Shown here: positions 11,591 to 23,315 of the stretch, one piece after another
How positions within the stretch are numbered: the stretch's first letter is position 1
How the letters are laid out: the number at the start of each line of letters is the position of its first letter
From: Ampullaceana balthica
Lineage: Eukaryota; Mollusca; Gastropoda; Lymnaeidae
Direction of reading: 5' to 3'
Length of the DNA stretch: 64,000 nt
Assembly (NCBI GenBank): GCA_944989445.1
Contig: CALYLW010000495.1
Coordinates: 124,001-188,000, forward strand
Program-made: the position numbers and the translations under genes
The notes under the pieces: generated by a model
Told to the model about the DNA's origin: nothing
Database searches by the model: none
The model's input: the letters and a program-made list of their open reading frames with translations, nothing else

Positions 11591-13064
11591 ATATCATTCA
11601 CTGATATTAAAATCAAGCATTTATTGATTATCATAATGTTAGTTCAGGGTCATTCAGTTGTAGTTTATTATCCTACATCCCATTAGCATATCTGGAAAGT
11701 ATTTCGTGTAATGCACATGAATAGTCTAAATAAATGGGATGTTTCGTCTCAGTTTCTTACTTAACTTAACTTGTTTACCAAGACTAACAGATCCGCGAGT
11801 CTTTAATAATATACGGGCATGTCTCCAGTTTGACCACCCACCCACTGGCTTTCAATTTCTGTGGTCATATAAATGTCTGTCGATCGACCCGGAACAAAGC
11901 ACGCCACGAACGGCACCATATTTTGTCTATTGGTCATACGACGGGGTGTGTTTACCCGCTCTCAGATATCATGTGTGTTGTTTCAGACGTTTGCGGAGGT
12001 GGCTTTATTTCCAGTGTCCATCTGATGTCCTGGTATGTGTTCCATTGTCATGCTGACACGCGAATGCTTTTACCGGTCAATATTTGTAACGACTGGTCTT
12101 GAATGCTGATTTTTGTCTTGTGACGGGCCGAGCATTGTAGTGTGTCGTGTTATTGTTTTCGAAGCTATTTGGTTCAGGCTGGTGTTACTTCCCTTTATCT
12201 ACTAGGAATCACGTGCAGTTTTGAATACCCATATTTCAGCTGACAGATTTTCCCATTCCGTCCGTGTATAATGGGGGGGGGCGAAGGGTGGTGGGCGTGT
12301 ATAGAACACGCCATAGGAAGTCAACTTTGGTTTGACTAATTCATTATGTTGACTTGAAACTGCGTAAATTATTTTACATGAGGATCTTTTCTATTACTAA
12401 GCCAAAATATGTACAATGGCGGTCCGATATGAAAGTCCAATTTGTTATAAAGAACAAGTTATCACCGTTTCCAAAATGAAAAATATAGAGGAAATATAAC
12501 CAGAATCACATGACGTTATGTTCGCCTGAACAATGCTTAACGTTTAACGATTTAGATTACCTTTAAAAGAAAAGTATGGCAATAGAGTAATCCCTCGCTA
12601 TTTCGCGGTTAACTTTTCGCAAATTCCCTACTTCCCGGATTTTTAAATACTATAGTACTAACAGGAGAGGTGCCCCAGGAAATGTCACCGCCGTCTGAAG
12701 AGACGTAAATTAAAGCCATCGGTCACGCAGTAAACGTCATCATCGCCTTCAGCGTCACCGCACGGCATATTGATGGCCATCATCATATTATATATAACCA
12801 CGTGTACTTCTCTATACACTAACTATAAACTTATCTACCGATTGCATACCGATATCCAGTTGGTCTCCAATTCAGTTTTCGTCTTGAAACCTATCTCTAG
12901 CGATAAACGATGGACTGCTGTATAACAAGAACAAATCTATCTCACAATGAAGATGGTGTTTCTGAATATATAGCCTCTTTGTGCTTACTATGAAATGAAA
13001 TTATGTGATAGACTAACACAATAATTTGGATTTGACGCCAGTAAAAATCAAACAACATTCCATC
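11591..13064. other. Intronic spacer
   Basis: Two overlapping frames at 11739-12102 show no recognised domain or splice context. Holds a poly-G run near 12272. I see no transposon termini. Confidence 0.4.
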
Positions 13065-13124
13065 ATGCCCTGCAAAATTCGAGTTACCATCGGAGACAGC
13101 TATATCTACGACTTATTGGACGAG
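13065..13124 (+). CDS. ANO7: Candidate short alternative first coding exon of ANO7-like gene
   Basis: ATG plus 19 codons (starts MPCKIRVTIG, ends DLLDE) run to a GAG|GTAGGT donor in phase 0, which would splice correctly to 32609. No homology can be claimed for 20 residues, and no promoter or acceptor is obvious. The donor is unit 1 of the 25-bp array that follows, so the apparent exon may be coincidence. Low confidence. Confidence 0.25.
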
Positions 13125-13372
13125 GTAGGTTCTATTCACTCATAGGAGGGTAGGTTCCACTCACACTAATGATGGTAGGTTCTATTCAATCATACGAGGG
13201 TAGGTTCTACTCACACAAATGGTGGTAGGTTCTACTCACATAAACGATGGTAGGTTCTATTCACACATACGATGGTAGGTTCTATTCACACAAACTTAGG
13301 TAGGTTCTATTCACACATACGATTTTAGGTTCTGCTCATACATACGATGGTAGGCTCATACTCACACAAAAT
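13125..13372 (+). repeat. 25-bp minisatellite starting at a splice-donor motif, about 10 copies
   Basis: Units begin GTAGGTTCTATTCACACATA and are 25 bp long, moderately diverged. Nearly every unit starts with GTAGGT preceded by G, so each resembles a donor on the sense strand. Confidence 0.9.
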
Positions 13373-13399
13373 ATTGTTGTCTATGTATCGATTGCATTG

Positions 13400-13675
13400 A
13401 GGAAAGATAACAGCAGGGCTAGGCAGGCCTTAGATTGGTACCCCCAGGGCAAACGACAACGAGGAAGACCCAAGCGTACATGGAGACGGAGCATGTTGGA
13501 CGAGGCTGGAAGAACTGGGAAGAATTGAAACGACTGGCAAGGGACCGTGTAGAGTGGCGAGCTTTGACAGAGGCCCTATGTCCCACAAGGGACCGTGTAG
13601 AGTGGCGAGGTTTGACAGAGGCCCTATGTTCCCTATGTTCCCTATGTTCCACAACGAACTCAAAGGACAAATGAT
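13400..13675 (+). pseudogene. LINE tail with internal duplication
   Basis: Plus-strand peptide QALDWYPQGKRQRGRPKRTW, then WEELKRLARDRVEWRALTEALC, is the C-terminal end of a CR1/RTE-like LINE protein. The DRVEWRALTEALCP block is duplicated (13542-13590 and 13590-13628) and a CCCTATGTT step is tripled. It ends in an ATGATGATG tail, typical of a LINE 3' end. Confidence 0.8.
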
Positions 13676-14283
13676 GATGATGTATTGATTGATATGTGTA
13701 AACTAAAAAATAATTTCATTTTAAGAGTTTCAAGCCTATACACATATAATTATATTTCCATATGAAATTAAAGGTATACATTTTATTTTAATTAGAAATT
13801 GCCGTACCACTGTTTATTGGATTTAAATAGTTAAAAAGAAAAGGGGGGGGGGTTAAATATTCTCTCACTATAATTGTCTAACTGCGTGCACATTTATTTT
13901 GTTTAGTGGTACTCACATCTTTCTCCTAAATAAAACTATTCCTCCAAAATTTGAACAGAACATGCATACCTCTTAACAGTCACGTTTTCCAACCAACACG
14001 ACACACTCCCCCACCCCACCACGCCACGCAACCCAAGAGCCTAAAATATCCCCGAGGGGAGCGGGGGGTGGGCGTCAGCCAGCCCGAGCGTAGCCACGCG
14101 TCCCACATTTAATGCTCAGTTGTGCTGTCATTCCATCACCCTCTTCAATAATTCAACATCAGAGCATTTTAATAACAGTCTGAGTCGATCATGACGATAG
14201 TTCTGTTAGAGATGTTGTGCAATACCCTGAATATTATACTTTTGTAAAAGATGAATCATTAAAGCTTTGTGCGTCTTCATTTA
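13676..14283. other. Intronic spacer
   Basis: AT-rich with a poly-G run near 13843-13852 and a GC-rich patch at 14049-14102. No gene seen. Confidence 0.35.
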
Positions 14284-14502
14284 CGTCCATAAATGACGTC
14301 ACGCGACTTTGGCCGATTTTCACCCCCCTCCCCCCTAGTCAAGCGTCGTCACAAAAAGTTAACCCCTCCCACCCTCCAATATTACGTCACAAAGCTAGCT
14401 TAGCCCCCCTCCCCCCCCCCAATAAAAAACCTTTGTTTTTCTATTTGAAAATAAGCATGTTTCAAATCACTTTTTTTGTCATTTACCGATAAGTGTTTAG
14501 TG

Positions 14503-16384
14503 CAGTGGTTCCTAACCTTTTGGGGTCCATGCACCCCTTCAGATGCCCAAACAAAGTTCATGCACCCCCTCGTGAAACTTGCAGAAAATGCATAATAAAC
14601 TATGTTTGTTTTAGGAACATAACAGTTTTGACGATAGGCAACAGGGAATTTAAACAGAGATCTGCTGCTTCTTATGATCAATCGGCGATTTAAATCTGGG
14701 GACTGTTTTGTACAAGGCAGCTCTCATTTCATCCTCTGCATTCAACTTATTCCTTTCCTTGGTTTTAATCGTCAAAAGTGTGGAGAATCCTGCTTCACAG
14801 AGATAGGTTGTGGCAAATGGAAGGAGAGTCAGTACTGCCCTATTGGCTATTTGTGGGTAGGAATTTAGCTGGGCGCACCAAAATTCAATCAAGGTATTGC
14901 AACCAAAGGCACTCCTCAGTACTTCTCTTGTTCTCAAATCAATCGGGTCATCTTTAGCAAGGTCACTGTCATCAATGTTGTCCAAGTCACAGAGAAAAGG
15001 ATTGCGAATCCAAAGGTCTTTCCTAGCAATTTCTTGACAGAAATACCCATCAAAGGACCTTTGCAATGTTGAAAGGTGCTCTGAAATTTCCCCTTTGATG
15101 TTGTCGGGCAGTGATCCCTCAGTGCTTCCTTCTGCAGCAGATATTACAACTTCATCCAAGAATGGAAAGTTGGCCAAGTTGGACTTTTCAAGTCGTCATT
15201 GGAATAGTGGCAGTTTGTTAAGGAAGGCTTGCAATCTCTTAGTAGCATCCATTACTGTCAAAGCAGGTCCTTGGAGAGATATGTTCGACTCATTTAAGAT
15301 GGTGAAGATGTCAGCCAGGTATGCCAAGTAATGAATGAAATTTTCACAGTCAAACTTGTCAGGAAGGTCACTCTCTTTTTCTCGCAAGAAAATGACAAGC
15401 TCCACTCTCAGTTCTACTAACCGAGAAAGTATCCGGCCCCTGGACAACCAGCGCACCTCAGTGTGTTGGCAGAACTTGATGCTCAGAGCCCACCTCCTGA
15501 CAGAACAACTTGAATAGGCAGTGGTTCAAGGCATGTGAGCGGATAAAATTTACAACTTGGACTACAGTAGAAAGAACTGACTTCAAGGTTGGAGGTAGAT
15601 TTTTGCATGCCAGGGCCTGACGATGAAGGATACACTGTGTAGTAACAATATCTGGAATTTCATTCTTTACCAGTGCTAAAAATCCTGACTTAGTACCGAG
15701 CATGTAGGGAGCACCATCTGTGCAAATTGAAGAAATTCTTGAAGTCCAATCAAACTGTTTTTCAGTGAAGAATATCCTGACTAGCTGCTTCACATCAGCA
15801 GCTTTTCTAGTAGCTAGGAGTGGCTTAGAAAAGAGAAATTCCTCCTTCATCAATCCACTGTGAACATATCTCCCAAATGCAAGAATCTGACTGCATTGTG
15901 CTACATCAGTTGATTCATCCAGCTGCATGCTAAATGGAAAAGGACTGCTTCTCATCTTGCACAAGACTTGATGCAGAAAGTCTGCAGCTATGCCACTAAT
16001 CCTGGAATGAATAGTGTTATTGGACAAAGGAACTCTCTCAACCTGCTTCCTCTGCTGGTGACTGGTGACCACACATCAGTTCCACCATCTTCAGAGCACA
16101 AGGCTTCACCAAAGTTTCTCCAATGGTGTGGGGCGTGGGGCTTCTTGTTTTTTGCAATAAGATATGCAACCTTGAATGATGCCTCCAGTGCAGGTTTATG
16201 TGACAAAGAAAATCTTGGTCAAGGTACGTGAGGTCAAGAAGCGAGCTCTCTTCTGCTTGAAGACCTCGACACTTTCCTTGGAATTGGATGGATTAACTTT
16301 CTCCAAGTGCTCTCGGAGTCTAACAGGCTTCATGTTGTCATTGCACAGAATTTTTCCACAGTGGAAGCACTGAGGCTTTTGTGT

Positions 16385-16429
<45 letters not shown>

Positions 16430-16979
16430 TGTTTATTAACGATTTTGAGGGGGTGATGACAATCGGAAAGTCGTACCAGTCACAGGAAAATTTTTAATTG
16501 ACGAAGTTGATGTTTTTAATGACCGGAATTGGATGCTCGACTCAAGATTTTAGGTTTCAATGACAAATAATGGCTTACAATTAACGTTTTTTAGACCTTT
16601 GCAGCGTACAGGGCAATAAAAGTAAAGGAAACAAATCCCAACGTTTACATCCGCTCAAAACAGTGAGGGGGTCACCGAAAGCCATATATCTGACGTATTT
16701 GATGACAAAATTAAATTATTTTTAGAAAACTGTGACGTAAAACACGAAATTCCCAGGAACATACGCGAACCAGTATCAAAAAGGTTGTAAATGAACTCCC
16801 TTTGACGCTGCATGCCTCGCTTATGGTTTACAATTTCAGATTATCAGTTTTTCTTTCTTTTTTTTCCTTCTGTTTCTTTTCTTCATCTTTTTCTTTTTTT
16901 CCCCTCTGAATGGTTCATGCACCCCTAGGAACCTACTCATGCACCCCCAAGTGCATGCACCACTGGTTAGGAACCCCTG
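14503..16979 (-). mobile_element. hAT (Buster-type) transposon, full-length but inactivated
   Basis: Ends CAGTGGTTCCTAACC and, inverted, CAGGGGTTCCTAACC, with a perfect duplication GTTTAGTG at 14495-14502 and 16980-16987. At 2,477 bp it has the size expected of an autonomous element and carries the transposase listed below. It is the longest representative of the family that includes 2916-3965. Confidence 0.92.
14650..16395 (-). pseudogene. hAT transposase, ZBED5/SCAND3-like, frameshifted
   Basis: Read on minus from about 16395: a BED-type zinc finger (QCFHCGKILC then LREHLEK), a linker, then the RNase-H-like core (SMQLDESTDVAQCSQI, ICTDGAPYMLG, TTQCILHRQALACK) to about 15458. A shift near 15457 leads into RWLSRGRILSRLVELR, and another near 15190 into the C-terminal dimerisation region ([20 protein letters not shown], then [19 protein letters not shown]). 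The layout matches Buster-group hAT transposases. At least two frameshifts make it a pseudogene. A CT microsatellite (16388-16426) lies just 5' of the finger. Confidence 0.88.
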
Positions 16980-17198
16980 GTTTAGTGCAATGCCCCACTT
17001 TAATATCTTAAAACACGTGTAGCCGTGTAAAACATCCTTAAATAAATTGAACGCAATCAAATATTTAAGTGGAACTTTTATTCATTGGTTTGATGTGACG
17101 TAACAATTCTTAAACTCCCCCCTCCCCCTCGTCAGACATCGTCACAATGTGTGACCCCCCCTCCCCCCAGGTGCGTGACGTCATTTATGGACGGCCCC

Positions 17199-17629
17199 AA
17201 ACTCAAAAACAAGATGATTTCGGTTGACATGTATGTCTTCTTTATTTTCTGTATTTATCTTTGTCTTATTGTCACAATTATCTGTATTTAAGAATCAACT
17301 AATGTTGACATGATAATCGAATCGCCGCCTGTCGACGTTCGTGATAATCGATTGCTCTCATTACGTGACTACGTAAGCCGGAGTACGAGCTGTTGTTTTT
17401 GTTTTTATTCATAAAAATGGTTGATACAATTTTTTACTCACTTTCTTAAAATTTCATTTTTCATGTATTTACAAATGGATAACTTTTTATTTAATTTACA
17501 AACACTTTTTTTTTATCGAAAACTTTTACTTATAACTAAAGTGACCCTTAAAGGACGATTCGGCCTAATCCTGAATCGCAAAATGTGGCTACTGATGAAA
17601 ACCTGCTGCGGATCCGAGCTGAAACACAT
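17199..17629. other. Intronic spacer
   Basis: AT-rich, no array or terminus recognised. The frame at 17421-17687 is unsupported. Confidence 0.35.
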
Positions 17630-18030
17630 GGATGATTTGGATACTGTGTACATAAGATCAAAGATGAGTTGGATACTGTGTACATAAGATCAAAGACGAG
17701 TTGGATACTGTGTACATAAGATCAAAGATGAGTTGGATACTGCGTACATAAGATCAAAGATGAGTTGGATACTGTGTACATAAGATCAAAGATGAGTTGG
17801 ATACTGTGTACATAAGATCAAAGATGAGTTGGATACTGTGTACATAAGATCAAAGATGAGTTGGATACTGTGTACATAAGATCAAAGATGAGTTGGATAC
17901 TGTGTATAATAAGATCAAAGATGAGTTGGATACTGTGTAGATAAGATCAAAGATGAGTTGGATACTGTGTACATAAGATCAAAGATGAGTTGGATACTGT
18001 GTACATAAGATCAAAGATGAGTTGGATTGA
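17630..18030 (+). repeat. 32-bp minisatellite, about 12 copies
   Basis: Units contain GAGTTGGATACTGTGTACAT followed by AAGATCAAAGAT. One unit has an extra T (TATAATAAG near 17906) and one has GTAGATAAG. Very homogeneous otherwise. Confidence 0.92.
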
Positions 18031-18220
18031 TGTTGTGGATACTGGTGTATATGAGATGTGGTTCCTAAATGAGATCTCGAAAATCTGATGATAGTAAAAT
18101 ACAATGCATGTTCAATGGCAAGAACAAAAATATATTGGCTAAAATGCCGTTCGTGTGAAGAAAGAGATGAAAGACAAAACATATCGCTCTTTTCATAATA
18201 ATGTATTTGTTCTAGTGTAT

Positions 18221-18770
18221 TCTATATATATATATATAATTCACCAAAGCGAGTATGTGCCAACAAGCATGACGAATGACCCTCGCTGGGGTCGACCATT
18301 CAAGCGAAGTGGGTTACAAAAAAAAAGGGCGTGGGTGGGCATGTTTCGAGACCAACACTGCTTCTTGAGTTCACTTGCGTTATTCCTTCTCAGAATTACA
18401 TGTAATTCGTGGTGTAGTTGTTATCACGTCCGCCTTACACGCGGAAGGTCCTGGAATCAAGCCCCAGCGAAAACATTTATTTTTCTTTTTTACATTTTTA
18501 AAATGTGTGTTTGTGCCCGTTCTTTTACCCCTTATTGCGAACATGGCTGACCCTCGCTAGGGTTGGCCAATCACAGTTTATGGTTGGCAAGCTAGGGTGG
18601 TGAAGGGTGGTGGGCAGGTAGCAACAATGCGTCGGTGGTTCCCCCCACGGACGTTCACTCGCGTTGTTTTGATTTCTTCGTGCTGTAGTTTGTGTCCGTT
18701 CTTTCCCCCCTTTATTTTTACTATCAATGAGCAAGTCGGCGGCGCATGCTACGCCTCGGGGCGTATCTAG
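18221..18770 (+). mobile_element. Helitron-like non-autonomous element, plus orientation, with internal duplication
   Basis: Starts TCTATATATATATATATAAT and ends with an imperfect GC-rich hairpin then GCGTATCTAG followed by T (18761-18771). It is longer than the minus copy at 7779-8082 because GACCCTCGCT...GG followed by CCAATCA or CCATTCA occurs twice, with the tRNA-Val-like stretch between the halves. No Rep/helicase gene, so non-autonomous. Confidence 0.68.
18404..18474 (+). pseudogene. tRNA-Val(TAC)-like pseudogene or SINE head
   Basis: GTGGTGTAGTTGTTATCACG (D arm and A box), CCGCCTTACACGCGG (intact anticodon stem, anticodon TAC) and a TCCTGG...CCCCAG T arm match animal tRNA-Val. The T loop reads AATCAAG in place of the conserved TTCGATC-type sequence and the acceptor stem has mismatches, so it should not be a working tRNA. 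It lies inside the Helitron-like element, which has probably carried it along. Confidence 0.7.
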
Positions 18771-20071
18771 TTGTAAATATTTACAAGCGTAGCTCAAACC
18801 ACTACTCATAATTATCGTATTAGCCATTCTTTGGTAGACTGGAACACAAACATATTTCAGAATTCTGGTGTCTGATTTTTTGTGTTTTCTTGCTTTGATT
18901 TTTGTCTTCGGAAATTTCTTTTATCATCGGCTAAAACAATTGCCGCTCCAAGCCACGTCTTTTTTTTCATTGGTTCGAGTGCTGTAATACCGTATTTACT
19001 GGTATATAAGCCTACATCGCATACACGCCGACCCCGTAATTTTAGTATCGTACTTTGTAGTTCTAAACTCGAGTATATGCGAGTAAATACGGTAAATATA
19101 ATGGTGCCTTCATTGTGTCTTATCGGCTTTGGTAGTGGGCTCCGTAAAAATGTTCTTTTTCCCTTCGTTTCAAACTCCACTCACTCTCTAACACAAATTC
19201 TTCATCTCCTAATGTAATTGAAACGGCGATTATATTGAACCCATCAACTCTTTTAAACCGTAAACCACCACTTACGTTCAAATGAACAATACTAGTGGTT
19301 CACTCTTGGTTTCCTGGTTGGATTGATGAGTAGCCTACATGTACACCAGATGGCGTGTGCTGTTGGCAAGTGAATAACTTCAGTATTCCATTAGTGGCCT
19401 AGTGTCATTAATTCAGTAACAAAAACTCTGCTACACACACTACTCGCTGGTGTCACAACTGAATGACTTGGACAAATGAGGAATTTTGTTTATTTCCGAC
19501 CATTCCTTGTTACAGCTTCGTGGTGTTGCGGGATTTCATTTTCGCAATGGATAAAATGGATATAATGCTTGGAGATGGATATCTATTCTCAAACATATTT
19601 ATATATTTCATATTTTCGTAGTGCTATTTCATGAATATTGAAGATTGTTTAAATTGTAAAACGCTAATGTATTCTCGAGAACTAACAAATCGTTTAGTGT
19701 TATCTGTTGAATTAGCGTAGATGTCTATATTTAGATGTTTTTAAGACAAAAAGCAGATTTTTTTTAACTTTGAAGCCCAAACACCTTCATTTAATTGATG
19801 TGTACTTTCTTTTTTTTTAATTAAAATGTTAAATTTTTTACAAATATGGCACCCATAGACCAATGTGGCAGAAGCTACTGAATTCCTGACTGAAAAAAAA
19901 ACAACCCTTCGTCAAGTAAGAAATAAACTACTCTTGATTGTACACATTAATATATCGATCCTCAAAAAAAGATACATAATAAATATGAAACATAGCTCTA
20001 TTCATTTATTGATTCAAAAAGCATCCAAGCTTATGGTAGCAGAATTTTAGCTTAACTTCAAACACCGTGAG
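18771..20071. other. Intronic spacer with a small inverted-repeat MITE
   Basis: 18988-19094 is bounded by TACCGTATTTACT and the inverted AGTAAATACGGTA, a dispersed MITE-like end pair. The rest is AT-rich and has no recognised gene. Confidence 0.5.
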
Positions 20072-20300
20072 CGACACATTCGTCCAGCCAAACAACGCTC
20101 TCATACACATTCGTCCGGCCAAACAACGCTCTCATACACATTCGTCCAGCCAAACAACGCTCTCATACACATTCGTCCGGCCAAACAACGCTCTCATACA
20201 CATTCGTCCGGCCAAACACCGCTCTCATAAACATTCGTCCAGCCAAACAACGCTCTCATACACATTCGTCCAGCCAAACAACGCTCTCATACACATTCTC
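20072..20300 (+). repeat. 31-bp minisatellite, about 7 copies
   Basis: Units contain CATTCGTCCAGCCAAACAAC then GCTCTCATACA, with CAG/CGG alternation and one ACACC variant. Confidence 0.92.
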
Positions 20301-20637
20301 TTCTCAAATCACCGCCTTCTCCGCCTACTTCTCCCTCGAGGTTCGGACTTTCTCGGAATCTCAGCCTCTAGTTCATCTATCAACTTAACACAAGACAAAT
20401 GAGGACGCGTGAACTTCCGGTCACTATTGTTTCTAACAGTAAAAAAAAAGTTTTTAAAAAAAAAGTTAATGTATCTAACAAATCAAACTTCTAATTAGAA
20501 ATTCTTGTCTTAATGGCTGAGCCCGCAGTTGAACTTCACGGCAATAGGAATTCATATATCAGGACAACCAATGAAATAATGAATTCATGATTTTCATGTC
20601 GGGCGTAAGAGGCTCATAGGACGCATATTTATGTCCT

Positions 20638-22163
20638 TCAGATCTATATGTGTGTTGTAGATCTATATGTGTGTTGTAGAACTATATGTGTGTTGTAGCT
20701 CTATATGTGTGTTGTAGCTCTATATGTGTGTTGTAGCTCTATATGTGTGTTGTAGATCTATATGTGTGTTGTAGCTCTATATGTGTGTTGTAGCTCTATA
20801 TGTGTGTTGTAGCTCTATATGTGTGTTGTAGCTCTATATGTGTGTTGCAGCTCTATATGTGTGTTGTAGATCTATATGTGTGTTGTAGATCTATATGTGT
20901 GTTGTAGCTCTATATGTGTGTTGTAGCTCTATATGTGTGTTGTAGATCTATATGTGTGTTGTAGATCTATATGTGTGTTGTAGATCTATATGTGTGTTGT
21001 AGCTCTATATGTGTGTTGTAGCTCTATATGTGTGTTGTAGCTCTATATGTGTGTTGTAGCTCTATATGTGTGTTGTAGCTCTATATGTGTGTTGCAGCTC
21101 TATATGTGTGTTGCAGCTCTATCGGTGTGTTGCAGCTCTATCGGTGTGTTGCAGCTCTATCGGTGTGTTGCAGCTCTATCGGTGCGTTGCAGCTCTATCG
21201 GTGCGTTGCAGCTCTATCGGTGCGTTGCAGCTCTATCGGTGCGTTGCAGCTCTATCGGTGCGTTGCAGCTCTATCGGTGCGTTGCAGCTCTATCGGTGCG
21301 TTGCAGCTCTATCGGTGCGTTGCAGCTCTATCGGTGCGTTGCAGCTCTATCGGTGCGTAGCAGCTCTATCGGTGCGTTGCAGCTCTATCGGTGCGTTGCA
21401 GCTCTATCGGTGCGTTGCAGCTCTATCGGTGCGTTGCAGCTCTATCGGTGCGTTGCAGCTCTATCTGTGCGTTGCAGCGCTATCGGTGCGTTGCAGCTCT
21501 ATCGGTGTGTTGCAGCTCTATCTGTGTGTTGCAGCGCTATCGGTGTGTTGCAGCTCTATCGGTGTGTTGCAGCTCTATCGGTGTGTTGCAGCTCTATCGG
21601 TGCGTTGCAGCTCTATCGGTGCGTTGCAGCTCTATCGGTGCGTTGCAGCTCTATCGGTGCGTTGCAGCTCTATCGGTGCGTTGCAGCTCTATCGGTGCGT
21701 TGCAGCTCTATCGGTGCGTTGCAGCTCTATCGGTGTGTTGCAGCTCTATCTGTGCGTTGCAGCTCTATCGGTGCGTTGCAGCTCTATCGGTGCGTTGCAG
21801 CTCTATCGGTGCGGTGCAGCTCTATCGGTGCGTTGCAGCTCTATCGTTGTGTTGGAGCTCTATCGTTGTGTTGCAGCTCTATCGGTGTGTTGCAGCTCTA
21901 TCGGTGTGTTGCAGCTCTATCGGTGTGTTGCAGCTCTATCGGTGTCTTGCAGCTCTATCGGTGTCCTGTAGCTCTATCGGTGTGTTGCAGCTCTATCGGT
22001 GTCTTGCAGCTCTATCGGTGTCCTGTAGCTCTATCGGTGTGTTGCAGCTCTATCGGTGTGTTGCAGCTCTATCGGTGTCTTGCAGCTCTATCGTTGTGTT
22101 GCAGCTCTATCGGTGTGTTGCAGCTCTATCGTTGTGTTGGAGCTCTATCGTTGTGTTGGAGCT
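20638..22163 (+). repeat. 19-bp minisatellite, about 80 copies, two subfamilies
   Basis: Left part (20638-21118) repeats GTAGCTCTATATGTGTGTT with AGATC variants. Right part (21119-22163) repeats GCAGCTCTATCGGTGCGTT, with TGTGTT, TGTCTTG and TCGTTG variants grouped toward the right end. Since 19 is not a multiple of three, all three forward frames give the same 19-residue periodic peptide (CVAALSVRCSS...), producing ORFs up to 382 codons with no coding support. Confidence 0.95.
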
Positions 22164-22195
22164 TGATGAAGATCTTGGAAAGTTTCAAAACCTAA

Positions 22196-23250
22196 CCTAG
22201 AATGTTGCTTACTTTTGTTGATTGTGCTGTGTAAAGTTTCTCTCTGGCTTCCTCTAGCCCTCTGCTTGCTACGTCAGGATCTGTCAGAGTAGCCTCGGGC
22301 TGTCCATGTGAAGTGTATGGCCGATGTTTGAATATCGTCTTCTTTTGATGGTAAAAGCTACATGTGTCTGCTCAGAAAGTTCCCTTATTTCGACAAATAT
22401 CTTAAAATTGGACCATCGTACATGTAAGATTCTGAGAAGGAGTCATTTATTAAATTGAGCGTTGTTGATCTAGTGAACTTGTTGTTGGCTTCCAGCTTCA
22501 TTAGCCATAAATTCCAACTAGTATCACTGAAGCTTTGTAGATCTATTGATGTTTATTATTTGGTGTTGTTGAATATTCAAAGAATGAAAATGTGCTTCCT
22601 TTTTGTGTGAAGCTGGAGATTTTTTCGAGAGCGTGTTCATTTAAAAGATGTTTTTTTTTCTAGTGAAGGTCAAAAACCTCTCTTTATTTTTACATTATTT
22701 TTGTTATCATTTCATTCATTGTAATTTCTAAACCTTCCATTGAAACAAATGACACATTTTTTTTTAATTTAGTGTCATCCGTTCTCCTGCTATCTTCCCT
22801 CTTTCTAAATGTTCCCATCTTATCATTTGATTAAAACACACACCCTCTCGCATTTATTACATTACATTATGGGAGTAGCGTCACTTAATTTAGTATTTAA
22901 AAAACCAGAGAGCTACAACAAAAATAATGTATTATATTTTTCATGATTTGTGTATTGTGATAAAATTTCGAACTTGGCCGGATTTATTTTTGAAACATTT
23001 TACACTTGATATTTTCGACCACTGTAGTTGTGTGTCATTGCTCGTTTCATTTCCTGTGTGACATTGCTCGTTTCATTTCCTGTGTGACATTGCTCGTTTC
23101 ATTTCCTGCAACGCAGAGCTGGTCATGAACTTTCAGCCTGGACGACGCAGCTGTGTGTTCTAATTTTTATCAGGGGAAAAACTGAGTGAAAAATTCTAAA
23201 TGGATTACTCGGCTCTGTGATTCCGGTTTGCATAATTGTGTAACAACTAC
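22196..23250. other. Intronic spacer upstream of the internal promoter
   Basis: AT-rich. Contains three tandem 26-bp copies with CATTGCTCGTTTCATTTCCT at 23029-23109. No other feature recognised. Confidence 0.5.
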
Positions 23251-23252
23251 AC

Positions 23253-23260
23253 TATATAAG
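23253..23260 (+). promoter_or_regulatory. TATA box of candidate internal promoter
   Basis: TATATAAG lies 63 bp upstream of the ATG at 23316. A start site about 30 bp downstream would fall near 23283, giving a short 5' leader. Inferred from sequence alone. Confidence 0.5.
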
Positions 23261-23315
23261 GCTAGAGTTACTTCCCTCCCATGATGATTTACTTGTCGTG
23301 GCCAAGGGTACAGTC

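Larger units (their letters stand above)
14284..17198. mobile_element. GTCCATAAATGACGTCA TIR element, copy 1, split by a hAT insertion
   Basis: Left end CGTCCATAAATGACGTCACG and right end CGTGACGTCATTTATGGACG are inverted repeats. Both arms are rich in poly-C/poly-G tracts and CGTCACAAA-type motifs. The hAT element 14503-16979 lies inside, leaving about 440 bp of host element. Related copies are listed at 36946, 40349, 41590, 51533 and 54578. Confidence 0.75.

Noticed and set aside
11739..12102. Two overlapping plus-strand frames of about 100 codons
   Set aside because: No recognised domain, no compatible splice borders; length is within chance expectation.
18404..18474. Functional tRNA-Val gene
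   Set aside because: T loop AATCAAG and acceptor mismatches are incompatible with a normal tRNA.
21047..22200. 382-, 301- and 269-codon cysteine-rich repeat ORFs
   Set aside because: A 19-bp period gives the same periodic peptide in all three frames. No non-repeat coding context; an artefact of the minisatellite.
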